A stretch of DNA of 24,853 nt from an uncultured Rhodospirillaceae bacterium (GTDB lineage Bacteria; Pseudomonadota; Alphaproteobacteria; CAAGCB01; CAG-977), in assembly GCA_900550445.1 (NCBI GenBank), contig URSF01000032.1, positions 1 through 24,853 of the forward strand. The letters run 5' to 3'. Positions 22,485-24,853 of the stretch are shown one piece after another; position 1 is the stretch's first letter, and each line of letters starts with the position of its first letter. Under the pieces are notes generated by a model, which was not told the origin of the DNA, searched no databases, and saw only the letters and a program-made list of their open reading frames with translations. Both the position numbers and the translations under genes were made by a program.

Positions 22485-23639
22485 TCAAAAATACACCGCC
22501 AATCCCGCAGCCGTTTTGTCTTTATCCGCGCGGACGTGTTCATATTGAACGTAAATTTCCGTGCCGGTACGGATTTTTATCACCGCATAAGCGGAAAAAC
22601 GGGTGTTATCCGTTGCGGCTTCGTATGAAACGATAAACTTTGCTTTATCTGCCCAGCGATAAAGGCCGCCCGTTTTAACGCCAGCAAAAATACCGCTGTC
22701 CCGGACGCCGACGATTGGCACGGCATAGGCTGAAAAACCGTTTTTCGATATGCCCGCCCCGATGCCCGTTTCGATGACGCCGCCGCTTTCCCAGCCGACG
22801 CGGAAATATTTTGAAACGGATTGAACGGAAAACAATTTCAACAAATCCAGTTTGTCCGGGCGTCCTTTTTGCATATCAAATCGCACGGACAGCATTTTTG
22901 TTTCAAGTTCGGAATTATATGCGTCTGAAACGGTGCGCAAGTCTTGGTAGACAGGAGAAAATTCAATATATGTCGTATCTATGGCAAGTCGTGACGGCGC
23001 AGCGGCGGATAAAATATTTTTAACGGGACGTTTTTTTTGCGCGGGCGCACGAACATAGGAAATTTTTTTGATTTTTCCTGCCTGATACAGAAATTGAGCG
23101 TATTCGACCGGTGTCGTAAAAGGTTTTTTGCGATGATATTTAAAATCGCCGTTGACCGAAGACAACAAGTTTTCCAATGCCGTGTTACAGTTATGAAAAA
23201 CAAAAGAATATGCTTCTTGTTTATTTTTCTTTTCTTTCACGCGTTTTTTCAACAGCCGTTTTTCCGCATCGTTCAAGTCCAATTCAAATTCCCACAAAGA
23301 CCTGTTTTCCGACAGCAAATATTCGGCGGCTTTTTGAGAATAAGGCGACAGCACATAAGCGCCTTCAGCTTTTCCTGCCAGCGTTTTCAAATAGGACGCG
23401 GCTCCGTTCAAAACGGCGTAATAACTGAAAGCGTGTTCGTATCCGTTTCCCGAAATCTTTAAAAAAGAATGTCCCATTGCCGAAGCGGGTGACGCGTTGT
23501 TTTCCGCCGCTATCACCAAAGACACGCGATCGAAAACGACCTTTTGTTCATATTCGGTTTCCGCGACCGCGCCAAACGAAAAAAGCCAAAAAGCGGCGAA
23601 GAAAACTCCGCCGCCTTTTGTTTTATTGTTTACAGCCAT
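22485..23639 (-). CDS. Exported Lnb/DUF4105-domain thiol enzyme with C-terminal barrel-like half
   Basis: The protein has 384 residues. A Sec signal peptide ends near GAVA (residue 26). The N-terminal domain has SAMGHSFLKISG (His57) and FVFHNCNTALENLL (Cys151), the His...Cys pair of the DUF4105/Lnb periplasmic domain, a permuted papain fold. Lnb proteins of low-GC Gram-positives move an acyl chain within lipoproteins. From about residue 250 the sequence turns into short alternating strands (VGWESGGVIETGIGAGISK, ending AAGLAVYF with a terminal Phe), as in outer-membrane barrels. The ATG at 23639 was chosen because the frame before it runs through the upstream lipoprotein gene; a 17-base overlap with that gene remains, and the ribosome-binding site is weak. 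Substrate unknown. Confidence 0.85.
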   Translation of the reverse strand: MAVNNKTKGGGVFFAAFWLFSFGAVAETEYEQKVVFDRVSLVIAAENNASPASAMGHSFLKISGNGYEHAFSYYAVLNGAASYLKTLAGKAEGAYVLSPYSQKAAEYLLSENRSLWEFELDLNDAEKRLLKKRVKEKKNKQEAYSFVFHNCNTALENLLSSVNGDFKYHRKKPFTTPVEYAQFLYQAGKIKKISYVRAPAQKKRPVKNILSAAAPSRLAIDTTYIEFSPVYQDLRTVSDAYNSELETKMLSVRFDMQKGRPDKLDLLKLFSVQSVSKYFRVGWESGGVIETGIGAGISKNGFSAYAVPIVGVRDSGIFAGVKTGGLYRWADKAKFIVSYEAATDNTRFSAYAVIKIRTGTEIYVQYEHVRADKDKTAAGLAVYF

Positions 23640-24018
23640 CTTTCGGCACAACATTGACCATGATGTTGCTGTCATATTCCCAAGCCGATCCGGTAGCAAC
23701 ATCCGTGGTAGACCCCAACAGACCGCCAAAGATGAAGTTCCCCCAGAACCACGGATTAAGACGCGACTTGACAATCGTTGTCGAAGGCAGAACACATTCG
23801 GCTTCCGTCACATTGATGACGATATCCCCCGCAGACTTTTCAACCGAAAGAGCCTGAGGAATCAAAGTCGGTATCGTTCCGCTTTTTCCCGTAACGACAA
23901 CATTTGCCTGTTTTCCGTTTGATGTCGAAATATTCATTGTCTGAGAAGATCCTTTGACAATGGTTGCGCAACCGGACAGTCCCGCCAAAGCGAGCAAGAT
24001 AAAAATCATTTTTTTCAT
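23623..24018 (-). CDS. Small lipoprotein
   Basis: The protein has 131 residues with a type II signal peptide, LLALAGLSGC (lipidation at Cys17), followed by ATIVKGSSQTMNIST. This CATIVKGSSQ opening and the hydrophobic hairpin FIFGGLLGSTTDVATGSAWEYD are typical of a widespread group of small lipoproteins of unknown function. Two further cysteines (in EAECVL and DGCKQ) could form a disulfide. GAGGGAG precedes the ATG. The preceding barrel gene stops 11 bases upstream and the Lnb-like gene overlaps the end by 17 bases, so the three are translated from one mRNA. Confidence 0.9.
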   Translation of the reverse strand: MKKMIFILLALAGLSGCATIVKGSSQTMNISTSNGKQANVVVTGKSGTIPTLIPQALSVEKSAGDIVINVTEAECVLPSTTIVKSRLNPWFWGNFIFGGLLGSTTDVATGSAWEYDSNIMVNVVPKDGCKQ

Positions 24019-24029
24019 TGTTCGCTCCC

Positions 24030-24677
24030 TCAGAAATAAAACCTGACGCCCAGACCGAATTCCGCCAGATTTTCGATATAATCGGTATCATCGTCATAAT
24101 CCAAAAAGACATAGCGCACATTGCCCGTCAAAGCGATATGCTCGGCCAGTTTGACTTCCGCTCCGATTCCGAAACGCAAACCGATATGATCTTCCGAAGA
24201 CGAAGTCGTGTACACCCCGTGCATCGAATGAAATTCTTCATCAAGCGAAAAGTCATAATACCCCACGCCTGCGGAAGCAACGACATTGACTTTTTCAGAA
24301 GGCGGAAAATAAACAGAAGCATCAACGCCGTACGCTTTAAAACTGCCTGTTGTTTTATATGTACCCGGAACTGAACCCAAATAAGCATATGTTGTTTTGT
24401 CTTCTTCCGAGGAAAACTGATAAAATCCCGTAAGAGAGATTTGATTGTTGAATTTCATACCGGCGGACAAAGTTATCGCGGAATAAGCGTCTTCGACAAA
24501 GTTATCCAGACCGTCCGTGATATCCACGCCGATCCCCGAAACATCAAGCCCCAAGACGCCTTGAAGATACTTGGTTTCCGTTTTATCGCCGACAACCTGC
24601 ACCGGAGCCGTTTGCGCCCGCGCAACGCCGCAAAGCAGGAAAAATCCCGCTAAAAAAGAAATAATTATTTTTTTCAT
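24030..24677 (-). CDS. Outer-membrane beta-barrel protein (OmpA/Opa-like)
   Basis: The protein has 215 residues. A Sec signal peptide ends ARA (residue 21). The mature part is a series of amphipathic strands, for example ITLSAGMKFNN, QISLTGFYQFSS, FKAYGVDASVYFP, HIGLRFGIGAEVKL, HIALTGNVRYVF and a closing LGVRFYF whose last residue is Phe, the usual barrel-insertion signal. The size suggests about eight strands. It is the first gene of an operon with a lipoprotein and the Lnb-like protein. AAAGGA lies ten bases before the ATG. Confidence 0.9.
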   Translation of the reverse strand: MKKIIISFLAGFFLLCGVARAQTAPVQVVGDKTETKYLQGVLGLDVSGIGVDITDGLDNFVEDAYSAITLSAGMKFNNQISLTGFYQFSSEEDKTTYAYLGSVPGTYKTTGSFKAYGVDASVYFPPSEKVNVVASAGVGYYDFSLDEEFHSMHGVYTTSSSEDHIGLRFGIGAEVKLAEHIALTGNVRYVFLDYDDDTDYIENLAEFGLGVRFYF

Positions 24678-24705
24678 TCCTGAACATTCCTTTGTTAAAC
24701 ATTAA

Positions 24706-24730
24706 ACAAAAACCCACCGATCAGGTGGGC
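24706..24730 (-). terminator. Terminator-like hairpin upstream of the barrel gene
   Basis: CCCACC (24713-24718) and GGTGGG (24724-24729) form a perfect stem with loop GATCA. On the - strand it is followed by TTTTTGTTT. It ends only about 30 bases before the barrel gene's start codon. It either ends an upstream transcript or acts as an attenuator in this gene's leader. Confidence 0.8.
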
Positions 24731-24853
24731 GGATGTTCAGAAACCGTACAATAATAAAAGACGGCATGACGCTTTCGCGCATAGCCTTATAACGCCATCA
24801 TTGTTAGAAAGAAAAGATGTATACTCTAATTTAGTAAACAGGCATTTAGCCTG
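24731..24853 (-). other. Region upstream of the barrel operon, no clear gene
   Basis: A - strand frame is open for 38 codons from the window edge to a TGA just before the hairpin (near 24738), with no recognisable protein content. A TATAAG box at 24791-24786 could be a promoter for the leader, but its -35 region is poor. The last 15 bases form CAGGC-ATTTA-GCCTG and are cut by the window edge. Confidence 0.3.

Noticed and set aside
23640..23795. A 52-residue N-terminal extension of the Lnb-like protein
   Set aside because: It lies inside the lipoprotein gene in another frame and would bury the signal peptide.
24839..24853. Inverted repeat CAGGC-ATTTA-GCCTG at the window edge
   Set aside because: Five-base arms cut by the window end; too little context to call a site.

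Overview
The window is a compact stretch of a bacterial chromosome, most likely from an alphaproteobacterium. The main argument is gene order: RNase E reads divergently from amiC-mrcA-prfB, an arrangement familiar from that class, and the RNase E has the long acidic S1-domain insert and Arg-rich tail typical there. GC content is moderate, near half by eye. The mix of a MIF-like tautomerase and a divergent membrane pyrophosphatase would suit an uncultured host-associated lineage, but that is inference. I see no tRNA, rRNA, CRISPR array, insertion sequence, phage gene or recent-transfer boundary.

Layout. Positions 2-124 hold the tail of an unidentified + strand gene that converges on a - strand operon, amiC > mrcA > prfB > lipoprotein > alpha/beta hydrolase (6559 down to 121). 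prfB must be read through a programmed +1 frameshift. A divergent promoter region and a long leader (6560-6921) lead into rne (6922-9231), which ends at a clear terminator. A + strand pair follows: a MIF-family tautomerase and a lipoprotein possibly related to LpoB. It converges on a two-TM membrane protein of unknown function. A histidine phosphatase and hppA converge on a shared terminator. An AT-rich 333-bp gap separates hppA from an orphan NarL-type response regulator, which is followed by sufE. Next come a divergent pair (cytoplasmic permuted-papain-like protein; unknown 156-aa protein) and a - strand block that runs rpmI-rplT-pheS-pheT-hydrolase. The right end is a - strand operon of an outer-membrane beta-barrel protein, a small lipoprotein and an exported Lnb/DUF4105-domain protein.

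How the genes fit together. Much of the window concerns the cell envelope: peptidoglycan synthesis and splitting (mrcA, amiC, perhaps the LpoB-like lipoprotein), three predicted lipoproteins, and the barrel-lipoprotein-Lnb operon. The rest is translation and RNA turnover (prfB, rpmI, rplT, pheST, rne). Several of these translation and RNA genes show visible self-control: the RF2 frameshift, a hairpin-rich L35/L20 leader behind a good promoter, a terminator-like hairpin between rplT and pheS, and the long rne leader.

The best candidate for something under-described is the three-gene operon at 22485-24677. Its last product appears to join a papain-like thiol domain (His57, Cys151) to a C-terminal half resembling an outer-membrane barrel. 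A second protein with the same His...Cys motif pattern but no signal peptide lies about 6 kb away (16038-16781).
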